A stretch of DNA of 64,000 nucleotides, taken from NCBI GenBank assembly GCA_044221335.1, contig JBGAPI010000011.1, positions 49,367 to 113,366 of the forward strand. Direction: 5' to 3'. This document shows positions 44,034 through 53,590 of this stretch, piece by piece (position 1 is the stretch's first letter; every line of letters starts with the position of its first letter). Position numbers and translations under genes: made by a program. This stretch comes from JBGAPI01 sp044221335 (GTDB lineage: Bacteria; Pseudomonadota; Gammaproteobacteria; Xanthomonadales; Ahniellaceae). The notes under the pieces were generated by a model that saw only the letters and a program-made list of their open reading frames with translations, ran no database searches and was not told the origin of the DNA.

Positions 44034-45542
44034 ATGGGGTTCGGCGACGCACGCGCCATTTTAACCGATGGCGATCCGCGGCTTCGCGTTCCGGCGACCG
44101 CTTACGGTGACGCCGCCGCGGTCGATGCCGGCGAACTCGCCGCGCTCGCCGCCACGCTGGCTGCGTTTCGCGCGGCGAAGGGCTTCGGGCGCGCGATCGC
44201 CGCGCCACAGATCGGCCTGCCGCGGCGCGCGATCGCGGTCGACCTCGGCGCCGGCCCCTTCCTGCTGCTCGACCCGGAGATCACCTGGAAGAGCGACGAG
44301 AGCTTCGAACTGTGGGACGACTGTTTCAGCGTGCCGGACCGGCTGGTGCGGGTGCGGCGTGCGCGCTCGATCTCGCTGTCATTTCGCGACATCGAGTTCC
44401 GGCCGCGCCGCTGGTCGATGCTGCCGCCGGACCTCGCCGAACTCCTGCAGCACGAGATCGATCACCTCGATGGCGTGCTGATGACCGAGCGCGGTATCGG
44501 CGCCGACGCGATCCGGCCGGCCTCCGAACGCGCCGCGCTGATCGACGGCGTGCGGCCGTCGCACCGGCTCGCGATCGCGGACATCGCACGCGCCGCCATG
44601 TCGATCGATCGGGTCTTCCGAGGCTCACCGACGTACGAGTGCGAGTCGCTGTCGGCCGAGCTCGGCTGCGCGCTGACTCTGAAGGTCGAGACCGCGAATC
44701 CGATCCGCTGTTTCAAGGGCCGCGGCGCCGACTTCTTCCTTGCCGACGAGGCCGCCGCCGGCCGGAGCGGGGCACTCGTGTGCGCCAGCGCCGGCAATTT
44801 CGGCCAGGCGCTCGCCTACGGCTGCCGCGCCCGCGGGCGGGCGCTGACGGTGTTCGCGGCGCGCTCGGCGAACCCGCTGAAGCTCGAACGGATGCGGGCC
44901 CTCGAGGCGCGCGTCGTGCTCGCCGGCGACGACTTCGACGCCGCCAAGGCGGCGGCGCGCCACCATGCCGTCACCCACGGCACGATCTTCGTGGAGGACG
45001 GGCGCGAGGCCGCGATCAGCGTCGGCGCCGGCAGCATCGCGGTCGAACTGCTCGCCGTCCGTCGCGATCTCGACGCGATCGTGGTGCCGCTCGGCAATGG
45101 CGCGCTCCTGGCTGGGATGGCGCGCTGGATCAAGGCAGCCGCGCCGTGGATCGAGGTCATCGGCGTGGTGGCCGCCGGCGCTCCGGCGATGGCGCGCTCC
45201 TGGCGCGAGCGGCGGGTGGTCGAGACCGCGGGCGCAACGACGATCGCGGATGGCATCGGCGTCCGCGTACCCGTTCCCGAGGCGCTGGACGACCTCGCGG
45301 GCCTCGTCGACGACGTGGTCGAGGTCGACGAGGCCGACCTCGTCGCCGCGCTGCGCCTCGTGCATCGCCATGCCGGACTGGTGGTCGAACCGGCGGGCGT
45401 CGCCGGCGTCGCCGCCGTACTCGCCGATCGCGCGCGCTTCGCCGGTCGCCGCGCCGCCACCGTGCTCGCCGGCGGAAATCTCACCGACACCCAGATCGCG
45501 AACTGGCTGGGTTCGACGATCGCCCTCTCACCTTCGGAGTAG
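44034..45542 (+). CDS. Fusion of peptide-deformylase-like and PLP-dependent threonine/serine-dehydratase-like domains
   Basis: 502 residues. Residues 1-165 are deformylase-like: motif 1 GFGRAIAAPQIG (50-61), motif 2 WDDCFSV with C97 where the family has EGCLS, and motif 3 H140-E-I-D-H144, so all three metal ligands and the catalytic Glu remain. Residues about 185-500 are a fold-type II PLP enzyme: PLP lysine K228 in IRCFKGRGADFF, SAGNFGQ (252-258), VPLGNGALLAGMARW, and a late GGNL. Deformylases remove N-formyl groups; type II PLP enzymes dehydrate Ser/Thr or similar. Ribosome site GGGAGCAGCAGAC. It is followed four bases later by a VOC gene and has a divergent Lrp regulator. Confidence 0.9.
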   Translation: MGFGDARAILTDGDPRLRVPATAYGDAAAVDAGELAALAATLAAFRAAKGFGRAIAAPQIGLPRRAIAVDLGAGPFLLLDPEITWKSDESFELWDDCFSVPDRLVRVRRARSISLSFRDIEFRPRRWSMLPPDLAELLQHEIDHLDGVLMTERGIGADAIRPASERAALIDGVRPSHRLAIADIARAAMSIDRVFRGSPTYECESLSAELGCALTLKVETANPIRCFKGRGADFFLADEAAAGRSGALVCASAGNFGQALAYGCRARGRALTVFAARSANPLKLERMRALEARVVLAGDDFDAAKAAARHHAVTHGTIFVEDGREAAISVGAGSIAVELLAVRRDLDAIVVPLGNGALLAGMARWIKAAAPWIEVIGVVAAGAPAMARSWRERRVVETAGATTIADGIGVRVPVPEALDDLAGLVDDVVEVDEADLVAALRLVHRHAGLVVEPAGVAGVAAVLADRARFAGRRAATVLAGGNLTDTQIANWLGSTIALSPSE

Positions 45543-45546
45543 CACC

Positions 45547-45912
45547 ATGATCGACCATGTCGAACTGTTCGTCGCCGACGCGCACCGCTCCTCGGCGTTC
45601 TTCCGCGCCGCACTCGCGCCGCTCGGCTATGCCTGCCATGTCAGTGGCGCCTCCAACGGCTTCGGGGTGACGGCGGCGCAGCTCGATTTCTGGGTGCGTG
45701 CCGGCGGCCCCTCGGCGCCGCTGCCGCATGTCGCCTTCAACGCGGTCACCCGCCGCAGCGTCGATCAGGCCTACCGCGCAGCCCTCGCCGCCGGCGGCAC
45801 CGACAACGGCGCGCCGAAGCTGCTGCCGCACCTGCATCCCGACTACTACGCCGGCTTCGTGCGCGATCCGGACGGCCACAACATCGAGTTCGTGTGCCAC
45901 GCGCCCCTGTGA
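45547..45912 (+). CDS. VOC-family (glyoxalase/dioxygenase-fold) protein
   Basis: 121 residues from the ATG at 45547; the GGAG of its ribosome site overlaps the upstream stop. The sequence begins MIDHVELFVADAHRSSAFFR with the paired beta-alpha-beta modules of the VOC fold, and ends with YYAGFVRDPDGHNIEFVCHA, the usual metal Glu and substrate edge. Potential metal ligands are His in IDHVE, His in PHVAF and Glu in IEFV. It may act on the product of the deformylase-dehydratase fusion, with which it is clearly co-transcribed. Confidence 0.9.
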   Translation: MIDHVELFVADAHRSSAFFRAALAPLGYACHVSGASNGFGVTAAQLDFWVRAGGPSAPLPHVAFNAVTRRSVDQAYRAALAAGGTDNGAPKLLPHLHPDYYAGFVRDPDGHNIEFVCHAPL

Positions 45913-46210
45913 GGCCGTGGCACCGGTGACCTTTCGGGGCGACACCCACGTCCGGCGTCGCGGCGGCTGGACAGAACGAAGTCGTGGAAGGGCGTTGCGT
46001 CGAGGCCCCTCGTGCGGCGAGCGGCGAAACGGGCTTCGTCCCGTCGTTCACGGCCTGCACGGTGCTTGCGAAGAGGGACGGGCACCGGTCGCCCCCGTCC
46101 GGAGACTGTGAACAACTCCGTCTCCGGTCGGAAGCCCGATCGAAGTCACTTGCGGGGCGGACGAACGACAGTGGACACTGTGTAACTGTTTGTCAAAAAC
46201 CCGGTCCGTC

Positions 46211-49200
46211 ATGCACCCGAAGCTCACCCGCCTCGCCCTCGCCGCCGCGCTTTCGGTGTCGGCATTTCCCGCCTTTGCCGCCAGCCACGCCCCCACGGGG
46301 ATCTGGACCGCGGTCCCGGAATCGCGCATCGCCAAGAGCGCGAAGCCGAAGCTGATCTCGCCGACGCTGTATCGCACCTATGCACTCGATCGCGAGCAGT
46401 TGGGCGTGTTTCTCGCCACCGCGCCGCAGGAAACCAGCCGTCGCGCCTCCGGCAGCGAGACCGTCCTGTCGCTGCCGACCTCGGCCGGTGGCCTGGCGGA
46501 CTTCCGCATCGTCGAGTCGCCGATCATGGAGCCGGAACTGGCGGCGCGGCATCCGGAGATCCGCACCTACCTCGGCCAGGGCATCTCCGACCCGACCCAG
46601 ACCGTGCGCTTCGACGTCACCCCGAAGGGCTTCCACGCCCAGGTGATCGGCGCCGGCGGCACCGAGTACATCGACCCGCTGCAGCCCGACGACATCGACC
46701 ATTACATGGTCTATTCCAAGCGCGACCTGCCGGGCAAGCCGCACACCTGCAGCGTCACCGGCGAGGCCATCGACGATCATCCGGTCGGGCTCGGCGCGGC
46801 GCCCGAGGTCTCGACCGGCGCCAGCCTGCGCACCTATCGCCTCGCTCTCGCGACCACCGGCGAGTTCACCCAGTTCCACGGCGGAACCGTCGCCGACGGC
46901 CTGGCCGCGGTGGTGACGACGATGAACCGCGTCGACGGCATCTACGAGCGCGAGGTCGCGGTGCGGATGGTGCTGGTCGCGAACGAAGACCAGATCATCT
47001 ACACCAACCCGAACACCGACCCGTACAGCAACGACGTCGCCAACACGCTGCTGACCCAGAACCAGAGCAACCTCAACACGGTCATCGGCAACGCCAACTA
47101 CGACATCGGCCATGTCGCCGGCACCGGCGGCGGCGGCCTCGCCGGCCTCGGCGTAGTCTGCAAGACCGCGAGCAAGGCGCAGGGCGAAACCGGTTCCGGC
47201 GCCCCGGTCGGCGACGGCTACGACGTCGACTACGTCGCCCACGAGATGGGCCACCAGTTCGGCGGCAACCACACCTTCAACGGCTCCGGCATCAACTGCT
47301 CCGGCGGCAACCGCAACGCCGGCACCGCCTACGAGCCCGGCAGCGGCGTGACCATCCAGGCCTACGCCGGCATCTGCGGCGGCGACGACCTGCAGCCGAA
47401 CAGCGAGGACCATTTCCACCGGGTCAGCCTGAACGAGATCATCACCTACACCACCACCGGTACCGGCGGCACCTGCGGCACCACCGCCGCGACCGGCAAC
47501 GCCGTCCCGACCGTCACGCCCCCGGGCAACTTCACGATCCCGAAGTCGACCCCGTTCGCGCTCACCGCGTCGGGCAGCGACGCCGACGCCGGCGACGTGC
47601 TGACCTACATCTGGGAACAGTTCGATCTCGGCGCGGCGAATGCCGAGGGCGTGCTGACCGACAACGGCGGGCCGCTGTTCCGCGTGTTCTACCCGACCAC
47701 CAATCCGACCCGCACCTTCCCGAGCCTGCGCTACATCCTGAACAACGCCAACGTGCCGCCGCAGTCCGGGTCGATTCCGTCCTCGGCCGGCACCTGGTTC
47801 ATCGGCGAGCTGCTGCCGTCGACCGCCCGCACGATGAACTTCCGCGTCACCGTCCGCGACAACCACGCCGGCGGCGGTGGCACCAACGAGGCGAACTCGG
47901 CGGTGACGGTCGATGCCGCGTCCGGCCCGTTCGCCGTGACCGCGCCGAACACCGCGGTGACCTGGGCCTCGGGCTCCAGCCAGGTCGTGACCTGGAACGT
48001 CGCCGGCACCACCGCAGCGCCGGTCAGCACCGCCAACGTCGCGGTCAAGCTGTCCACCGACGGCGGCTCGACCTTCCCGATCACGCTTCTCGCCAGCACC
48101 CCGAACAACGGCAGCGCCAACGTCACCGTGCCGGCCAACCTCGTCACGACCCAGGCGCGGATCAAGGTCGAGGCGGTCGGCAACATCTATTTCGACCTTT
48201 CCGACGCCGACTTCACGATCACCACCGGCGGCAACCTCGCGCCGACGATCAGCGGCGTGGGCAGCGTCACCACCCGCCAGGGCACTCCGGCCGCCACCAC
48301 CGCGGTCGCCACCGTCAGCGACGACCACGACGCCGCGGGCAGTCTCCTGGTCGCTGTCGCCAATGTGCCGCCGGAGATGACGATCAACGTCGCCAACAAC
48401 AACGGCACGATCAACTTCACCACCTTCGCGAGCTGCACCCTGGTCGCGCCGACCTCCGGCAACAAGACCTATCCGGTCGAGCTGCGCGTCACCGACAGCG
48501 CCGGCGCCATCCGCACCGCGACGGTCAACATCAATGTCGGCAACAACAGCACGCCGTCGATCGGCAGCTACGCCAACGTCAACATCCCGACCAACACCAC
48601 CCGCACGGCCGTGCCCTCGGCCGCGATCGCCGACGGCAACAACAACCTGGTCGCGCCGACCATCAGCCCGGCCACCTTCCCCGGCGGCGGAACGCTGGCG
48701 ATCGCCGCGGACGGCACGGTGACGATCAACACCACCGCAGCGACGACGCTCGGCGCCTACACGGTGCAGGCCAACGCCATCGACACCTGCGGCGCGCAGG
48801 AGAGCCGTCGCTTCACCGTCACCGTCGGCAACCCGAACATCACGCTGGCCGTCGCCGGCAGCACCGTGGTCGGCGGCAACGCGATCATCGAGCCGAACGA
48901 GTGCAACCAGGTGAACGTGCAGTTGCGCAACGACGGCAACCTGACCGCCACCGGCATCAGCGCGGTGCTGTCGACCACCACGCCGAACGTGTCGATCACC
49001 CAGGCCAGCTCGACCTTCGCCGACCTCGCCCCGGGCCAGACCCAGACCAGCATCACGCCGTTCACCATCAGCACCGGCAGCTCCGCGGTCTGCTTCTCCA
49101 ACATCGACCTCAGTCTGTCGGTGAGCTACTCCGGCGGCGCCGGTTCGCCCGCGGCGTTGGCGTTCACCGCGCCGATCGGCCGGGCCGTTGCGACCAACTA

Positions 49201-50974
49201 CTCGGTCACCAGCAGCTCCGGCGCAACCATTCCGGTCCCTGTCACCACCCCCACCGTGCTCTCCGGCAGCCAGGTCGACGACGGCACGACGGCACTGGCC
49301 GTCCCGGCCGGCTTCAACTTCATCGCCTACGGCACCAACGTCACCGCTGGCACCACGCTGCGGGCCAGCAGCAACGGCAATTTGCAACTGCGCAACAACG
49401 GCGGTGCGAGCGACGCCGGCAACCAGACCCTGCCGGCCCCCGGCACGGGCACCGGAACCGCGGTGTTCCCGGCGGCGGCGCCGACCTGGTTCCTGCAGTG
49501 GGACGACTGGCGCCTGGACGGCGCGGCGGGCGGCGCCGCGGCCGATGCCGGCATCTACTCGTATGTGGTGGGCACGACGCCGAACCAGCAGTGGGTGATC
49601 GAGTGGCGCGGCCGAATTCGCGGTGATGGCGCGGTGACGACCAACAACAACCGCGCCGCGATCGTGTTCTACGAAGGCGCCAGCAATTTCGACTACATAT
49701 ACGAGCTGACCGGCACCGGTCCGTCCGCGAACGGCGCCGGCTCGACCATCGGTATTCAGGGCGCCTCCACCGGCACCCAGTTCACCCAGTACGCCTTCAA
49801 CAACGCGAGCCTCGCCCCCGGAACCCGCCTGTCGTTCGCGCTGGCTCCGGCGGTCTGCAGCGCCGGCAGCGGCGCGTGCTCGGTTCCGCCGGGCGTCACC
49901 GTGGTGCAGTCCGGCGGCACCACCAATGTCACCGAGGGCGGCGCCACCGACAGCTACACGATGGTGCTGAACAGTCAGCCGACCGCCGACGTGACCATCA
50001 CGATCAGCCAGGGCAGCCAGGTCACCACCAGCCCGACCCAGCTCGTGTTCACCACGGTGAACTGGGCGACGCCGCAGCCGGTGACGGTGACCGCGGTCGA
50101 CGACACTCTGGTGGAGGGCGCCCATACCGGCACCATCACCCACACCGCCGCGGGCGGCAACTACGCCGGCATCTCGATCGCCAACGTCGTCGCCAACGTC
50201 ACCGACAACGACGTCGGCAGCGTCACCGTGACCCAATCCGGCGGCAGCACCAACGTGACCGAGGGCGGCGCCACCGACAGCTACACCCTGGTGCTCGGCG
50301 CGCAGCCGGCCGGCACCGTCACCGTCACGATCAGCCCGGACAGCCAGGTCAGCACCAGCCCGGCGACCTCGGTCAGCTTCACCAATGCCGACTGGAACGT
50401 GCCGAAGACGGTGACGGTGACGGCGGTCGACGATGTCCTGGTCGAGGGGCCGCACACCGGCACCATCACCCACACGGTGAGCGGCAGCGGCTACACCGGC
50501 GTATCGGTCGCCAACGTGGTGGCCAACATCACCGACAACGATGCCAACACGGTCGACCTGTCGATCAGCAACCAGCTGATCCAGCCGCCGAACGTCGCCG
50601 GCGCGCCGGTGAGCTACGACGTGCTGATCGACAACACCACGGTCGGCGTCAACGCACCGACCGCGACCTTCGTGTTCACCGCGCCGCCGGAACTCGTCAA
50701 CCTCGCCTGGACCTGCGTCGCCGACGCCGGTGCCAGCTGCCCGGCCTCGGGCAGTGGCGCGCCGAACCACACGGTGTCGATGAACGGCGGCACCGGCCTC
50801 GCGTACCACATCACCGCCAACGTCGGCGGCGCGGTGCCGGCAGGCACGCCGATCAACACCACCGCGACGATCACCGTCGGCGGCGGGCTGACCGACTCCA
50901 ACCCGGCGAACAACAGCGCGCAGGCGAATGCCGTGGTCGGTGCGGACCTGATGTTCAAGGACGGCTTCGAATAG
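46211..50974 (+). CDS. Secreted reprolysin-like (M12B-type) zinc metallopeptidase with Calx-beta-like repeats
   Basis: 1587 residues from the ATG at 46211; a TTG seven codons upstream is less likely. Signal peptide MHPKLTRLALAAALSVSAFP. The propeptide spans to about 200. The catalytic domain contains H344-E-M-G-H348-QFGGNH354, the metzincin HExxHxxGxxH pattern. Then several beta-sandwich regions (about 440-1225). Two 109-residue repeats with NVTEGGATDSYT ... VTVTAVDDTLVEGAHTGTIT lie at 1229-1446. A DUF11-like domain (about 1447-1575) leads to the tail MFKDGFE. The FxDGFE end recurs on secreted proteins of Xanthomonadales and is probably a sorting tail. It likely degrades extracellular protein. 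Confidence 0.92.
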   Translation: MHPKLTRLALAAALSVSAFPAFAASHAPTGIWTAVPESRIAKSAKPKLISPTLYRTYALDREQLGVFLATAPQETSRRASGSETVLSLPTSAGGLADFRIVESPIMEPELAARHPEIRTYLGQGISDPTQTVRFDVTPKGFHAQVIGAGGTEYIDPLQPDDIDHYMVYSKRDLPGKPHTCSVTGEAIDDHPVGLGAAPEVSTGASLRTYRLALATTGEFTQFHGGTVADGLAAVVTTMNRVDGIYEREVAVRMVLVANEDQIIYTNPNTDPYSNDVANTLLTQNQSNLNTVIGNANYDIGHVAGTGGGGLAGLGVVCKTASKAQGETGSGAPVGDGYDVDYVAHEMGHQFGGNHTFNGSGINCSGGNRNAGTAYEPGSGVTIQAYAGICGGDDLQPNSEDHFHRVSLNEIITYTTTGTGGTCGTTAATGNAVPTVTPPGNFTIPKSTPFALTASGSDADAGDVLTYIWEQFDLGAANAEGVLTDNGGPLFRVFYPTTNPTRTFPSLRYILNNANVPPQSGSIPSSAGTWFIGELLPSTARTMNFRVTVRDNHAGGGGTNEANSAVTVDAASGPFAVTAPNTAVTWASGSSQVVTWNVAGTTAAPVSTANVAVKLSTDGGSTFPITLLASTPNNGSANVTVPANLVTTQARIKVEAVGNIYFDLSDADFTITTGGNLAPTISGVGSVTTRQGTPAATTAVATVSDDHDAAGSLLVAVANVPPEMTINVANNNGTINFTTFASCTLVAPTSGNKTYPVELRVTDSAGAIRTATVNINVGNNSTPSIGSYANVNIPTNTTRTAVPSAAIADGNNNLVAPTISPATFPGGGTLAIAADGTVTINTTAATTLGAYTVQANAIDTCGAQESRRFTVTVGNPNITLAVAGSTVVGGNAIIEPNECNQVNVQLRNDGNLTATGISAVLSTTTPNVSITQASSTFADLAPGQTQTSITPFTISTGSSAVCFSNIDLSLSVSYSGGAGSPAALAFTAPIGRAVATNYSVTSSSGATIPVPVTTPTVLSGSQVDDGTTALAVPAGFNFIAYGTNVTAGTTLRASSNGNLQLRNNGGASDAGNQTLPAPGTGTGTAVFPAAAPTWFLQWDDWRLDGAAGGAAADAGIYSYVVGTTPNQQWVIEWRGRIRGDGAVTTNNNRAAIVFYEGASNFDYIYELTGTGPSANGAGSTIGIQGASTGTQFTQYAFNNASLAPGTRLSFALAPAVCSAGSGACSVPPGVTVVQSGGTTNVTEGGATDSYTMVLNSQPTADVTITISQGSQVTTSPTQLVFTTVNWATPQPVTVTAVDDTLVEGAHTGTITHTAAGGNYAGISIANVVANVTDNDVGSVTVTQSGGSTNVTEGGATDSYTLVLGAQPAGTVTVTISPDSQVSTSPATSVSFTNADWNVPKTVTVTAVDDVLVEGPHTGTITHTVSGSGYTGVSVANVVANITDNDANTVDLSISNQLIQPPNVAGAPVSYDVLIDNTTVGVNAPTATFVFTAPPELVNLAWTCVADAGASCPASGSGAPNHTVSMNGGTGLAYHITANVGGAVPAGTPINTTATITVGGGLTDSNPANNSAQANAVVGADLMFKDGFE
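49895..50545 (+). repeat. Two in-frame tandem repeats inside the metallopeptidase gene, period 327 bp
   Basis: Repeat 1 starts at GTCACC (49895) and repeat 2 at GTCACC (50222). They share long identical stretches, for example GAGGGCGGCGCCACCGACAG at 49933-49952 and 50260-50279. Encodes two 109-residue Calx-beta-like units. The high nucleotide identity points to recent duplication or ongoing conversion. Confidence 0.85.
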
Positions 50975-51004
50975 GTCCGGCCTGATCGTCCCGGTTCGTC
51001 CGCC

Positions 51005-51036
51005 GAACCCCGCCCGTCCTTCGACGGGCGGGGTTC
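51005..51036. terminator. Strong bidirectional terminator hairpin
   Basis: GAACCCCGCCCGTC-CTTC-GACGGGCGGGGTTC: a perfect 14-bp stem with a 4-nt loop, 30 bp after the metallopeptidase stop and 40 bp from the convergent secreted-protein stop. It lacks a clear T-run but is by far the most stable structure in this gap. Confidence 0.7.
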
Positions 51037-51076
51037 CGCGCTGCGCAGCGACGGGTGGGCGCTCCTGCTCCCGCGT

Positions 51077-51607
51077 TCAGAACTTCGCCGCCTGCGACTT
51101 GCGCCGCTCCGTCTCCTCGGCGCGTGAACGCCGCTGGTACTCCTCCGCGAGGTCGCGCCGGAGATAGCGCACGCTGAGCTCGAACGACAGGTGCGGCGCG
51201 TCGAGCTCGACGATGCCGTCGGCGGTCGCGAAGCGGGCGTACTGGTTGCCGACGAACGGACGCTCCTCGCGCTGCAGCGTGTACTTCAGCGATACGGCCT
51301 GGTAGACGTCGTCGAAGCGTTCCTTTGCCATCGACATCAGGACGCCGCAGAGCACCCCCTTCGCATCGAAGATGTAGTCGACCTGCTGCAGTCCGTCGAT
51401 CCCGAGGTTCTCGCCGCCACTGCGCAGCATGTCGCCGCCGCTCCACTTGTTCACCCCGCGCTCCGCGAGCCGCACCTTGCCGTCGAGCGTCTTGTGCAGC
51501 AGCCCCGGCGTGGTGACGCCGATCTCGACGCCGAGGACCTTCGTGCCGGCCTCGGCGGAGGCGATCGATCCGAGCGTGAGCAGCAGGATCGGCAACAGGG
51601 GGTTCAT
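51077..51607 (-). CDS. Secreted protein of unknown function, 176 aa
   Basis: Start ATG 51607-51605 with GGAG upstream. Signal peptide MNPLLPILLLTLGSIASAEA. The mature part begins GTKVLGVEIGVTTPGLLHKT, resembling the short conserved motif of small exported proteins that monitor a substrate's elongation, then DYIFDAKGVLCGVLMSMAKE and a charged C-terminal helix (RRDLAEEYQRRSRAEETERR). One cysteine. I do not recognise a named family. The remaining open frame upstream is not coding. Confidence 0.75.
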   Translation of the reverse strand: MNPLLPILLLTLGSIASAEAGTKVLGVEIGVTTPGLLHKTLDGKVRLAERGVNKWSGGDMLRSGGENLGIDGLQQVDYIFDAKGVLCGVLMSMAKERFDDVYQAVSLKYTLQREERPFVGNQYARFATADGIVELDAPHLSFELSVRYLRRDLAEEYQRRSRAEETERRKSQAAKF

Positions 51608-51816
51608 CGTCGGTCTCCGCATGGCCGCGTGGGCATCGATGCGGAAGCTAGGCGTCGCCGGCCCGGTTGCGCGGTTCGAGTTGCCGCGGGCCCCGCGGCA
51701 TTTCGACAGCGTCGCCGGATGCGCATCGGCGATGCGGCGCTCCCGTCGGCGACCGGCGCGAACTCCCCTGTCAGGGGTCCAGGGCGGCCGTGCGGTGCGG
51801 GCCGCGAGGAGGGCAG

Positions 51817-52272
51817 CTACAGCGCGCGGGTCATGAAGGTGCTGTTGGGGTCGAGGACGTAGCCGTCGAACGGCCCGCAGTCGACGAAGCCGAAGGCGGC
51901 GTAGAGCCGGCGCGCCGGCGCGAACGCCGCCATCGAGCCGGTCTCGAGGGACAGTCGTGCGATGCCGTGCGCGCGAGCGTCGGCGATCAGGTGCTCCAGC
52001 AGCCGGCGCGCCACGCCGCGGCCGCGGTGGGCCTCGGCCGTGCGCATCGATTTCAGCTCGCCATGGCGCGCGCCGAGGCGCTTCCACGCGCCGCAGCCGA
52101 GCAGCACCGCGCCGTCCCACAGCGTGAAGAAGCGGATCTCCGGCACCCGGAGCCGATCGAGGTCGAGGGCGTGCACGCTCCCCGGCGGCGACAGCGCATG
52201 CATGCTGGCGAGGTGTTCCTCCAGCAGCGCGCGGATCTCGGGGCCGCGGAGGTCATCGAGTCGGATGTCCAT
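51817..52272 (-). CDS. GNAT-family N-acetyltransferase
   Basis: 151 residues from ATG 52272-52270 (MDIRLDDLRGPEIRALLEEH); 23 extra upstream codons are not family-like. The acetyl-CoA pyrophosphate loop is HRGRGVARRLLEHLIADARA, preceded by the beta-4 strand GELKSMRT and followed by GIARLSLETGSMAAFAPARR. This is close to the YafP/PanM-like small acetyltransferases. Substrate unknown; members acetylate amines, antibiotics or protein N-termini. It stands alone. Confidence 0.9.
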   Translation of the reverse strand: MDIRLDDLRGPEIRALLEEHLASMHALSPPGSVHALDLDRLRVPEIRFFTLWDGAVLLGCGAWKRLGARHGELKSMRTAEAHRGRGVARRLLEHLIADARAHGIARLSLETGSMAAFAPARRLYAAFGFVDCGPFDGYVLDPNSTFMTRAL

Positions 52273-52398
52273 CCGGCGATCGTAGCGAGCAACGCGCGGA
52301 TGAAGGGACGGACCTGCCCCGTCGGCGTCGATGCGCCGCACCCGCGACCGGCCGCTTTCCGGTCGCGACGGCCGCTCGTTCGACCGCAGGTCGCCGAC

Positions 52399-53340
52399 TC
52401 AGCGGCGCAGGCGTGCCGCCAGCCGCCGGCCGAGGTAGGCGAGCCGGCCGACCAGTCCGGTCTGCACGGCGGCCTGCGCCTGCTCGAGCTGCCGCCGCAT
52501 CGCGCGGTTCTCGGCATAGAGGCGCGCGAGGTGCTGGTCGCGGCGGGCGACGATCTCGCCGAGCTGCCGCTCGTCCTCTTCGGTCAGCCGGTGGCCGGCG
52601 ACGAGATGGGCCGGCAGCGGCCGGTCGACGTAGACGGTCGCATGCGTGTCGGCGGTTTCGGCGGCGGGACGATCGGCGGTGTAGAAGTACAGCGCGATCG
52701 AACGCCGCGTCCGCTGCCGCTGGTCCTCCGGCAACGCGATCCGCGAGAAGCCGTGCCAGGAGTGCTCGGTGGTCTCGAAGATCACGCAGCGGTTTTCCGC
52801 CGGCGCGATCGTCACCACCCGGTCGTCTGCCGCGCGCGGATCGCTGTGCAGCTCCAGTGCGCCACCCCACGCGGGGTTCCAGTCGCGATTGAGATAGACG
52901 ATGAGGTTGAGACGCCGGTGCCAGCGTTCGACCGGATGGCGATTGAAGTCGATGTGCGGATCGAGGTCCTGGCCGTGGCGGTTCTCGTGGGTGCCGCCAC
53001 CGAAGTAGTGCGGGTCGTAGAGGAGATCGGGGATGCCGGTCAGCACCGACACCAGCGCCAGGAATTCGGCCGACCGGACCAGCGCGTCGAGACGCGCGTA
53101 GGCCGGCCCGATCGCACGGATCCGCTCGACCACCGCCTTGCCGCCGACGCCGCCGTTCTCGTCATGCGCGTGCTTCACCTCGAACGGCGGGAACTCGGCA
53201 TCGAGCGCGGCGAGGAAGTCCGGCGCCAGGAAATCGTCGAGGACGACGTGGCGGAAGGGCTCGGCGGCGGCGAACACGGCGCCGTGGCGGTCGCGGTCGG
53301 CAAGAACGGCGGAAGAGATGCAGCTGTCGAGCGAAACCAT
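52399..53340 (-). CDS. 2-oxoglutarate/Fe(II)-dependent oxygenase, prolyl-4-hydroxylase type
   Basis: 313 residues from ATG 53340-53338. Iron ligands H and D appear in DPHIDFNRHP and the distal H in TEHSWHGFSRI, with the 2-oxoglutarate arginine in RRSIALYFYT. The N-terminal FRHVVLDDFLAPDFLAALDA is also typical of the family. The C-terminus is a coiled-coil helix (LTEEDERQLGEIVARRDQHL ... YAENRAMRRQLEQAQ) followed by a basic tail. Such enzymes hydroxylate proteins or sugars/lipids; bacterial members of this branch sit in polysaccharide or glycopeptide loci. No ribosome binding site is obvious. Confidence 0.88.
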   Translation of the reverse strand: MVSLDSCISSAVLADRDRHGAVFAAAEPFRHVVLDDFLAPDFLAALDAEFPPFEVKHAHDENGGVGGKAVVERIRAIGPAYARLDALVRSAEFLALVSVLTGIPDLLYDPHYFGGGTHENRHGQDLDPHIDFNRHPVERWHRRLNLIVYLNRDWNPAWGGALELHSDPRAADDRVVTIAPAENRCVIFETTEHSWHGFSRIALPEDQRQRTRRSIALYFYTADRPAAETADTHATVYVDRPLPAHLVAGHRLTEEDERQLGEIVARRDQHLARLYAENRAMRRQLEQAQAAVQTGLVGRLAYLGRRLAARLRR

Positions 53341-53525
53341 CGGCGGGGTCGTGGTGCGGTGGATCGTGGGGGCGCCTTGGCGCACCGGTCGGTAGGAGGT
53401 TCTTGAACGGGAACCGCCAAGGCAAGAGCTTCGAGTGTTTCGTCGCCTCCCGCATCGGCAGCCGGCGTCGCGAGCGCGGCGCTCCAGGGGCTCCACTGCA
53501 GGCCGCGTCAGCGCATGCGCCAGCG

Positions 53526-53560
53526 GCGCTGGATTGCTTCGCTGCGCTCGCAATGACGGG
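53526..53560. repeat. Dispersed palindromic repeat, half copy D
   Basis: GCGCTGGATTGCTTCGCTGC then GCTCGCAATGACGGG, matching the right arm of copies A-C. No matching left arm is recognisable. Confidence 0.75.
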
Positions 53561-53590
53561 TGGCGTCACCCATCCTCAGGATCGTTGCGC

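Noticed and set aside
46190..46210. TTG start adding seven residues to the metallopeptidase
   Set aside because: The ATG at 46211 gives a normal signal peptide directly; TTG starts are rare and no ribosome site favours it.
46193..50809. Minus-strand open frame of 1538 codons opposite the metallopeptidase
   Set aside because: Low-complexity, Arg/Ala/Gly/Asp/Val-rich translation without any domain, mirror of a GC-rich gene. The plus-strand protein has a signal peptide, HExxH motif and repeats.
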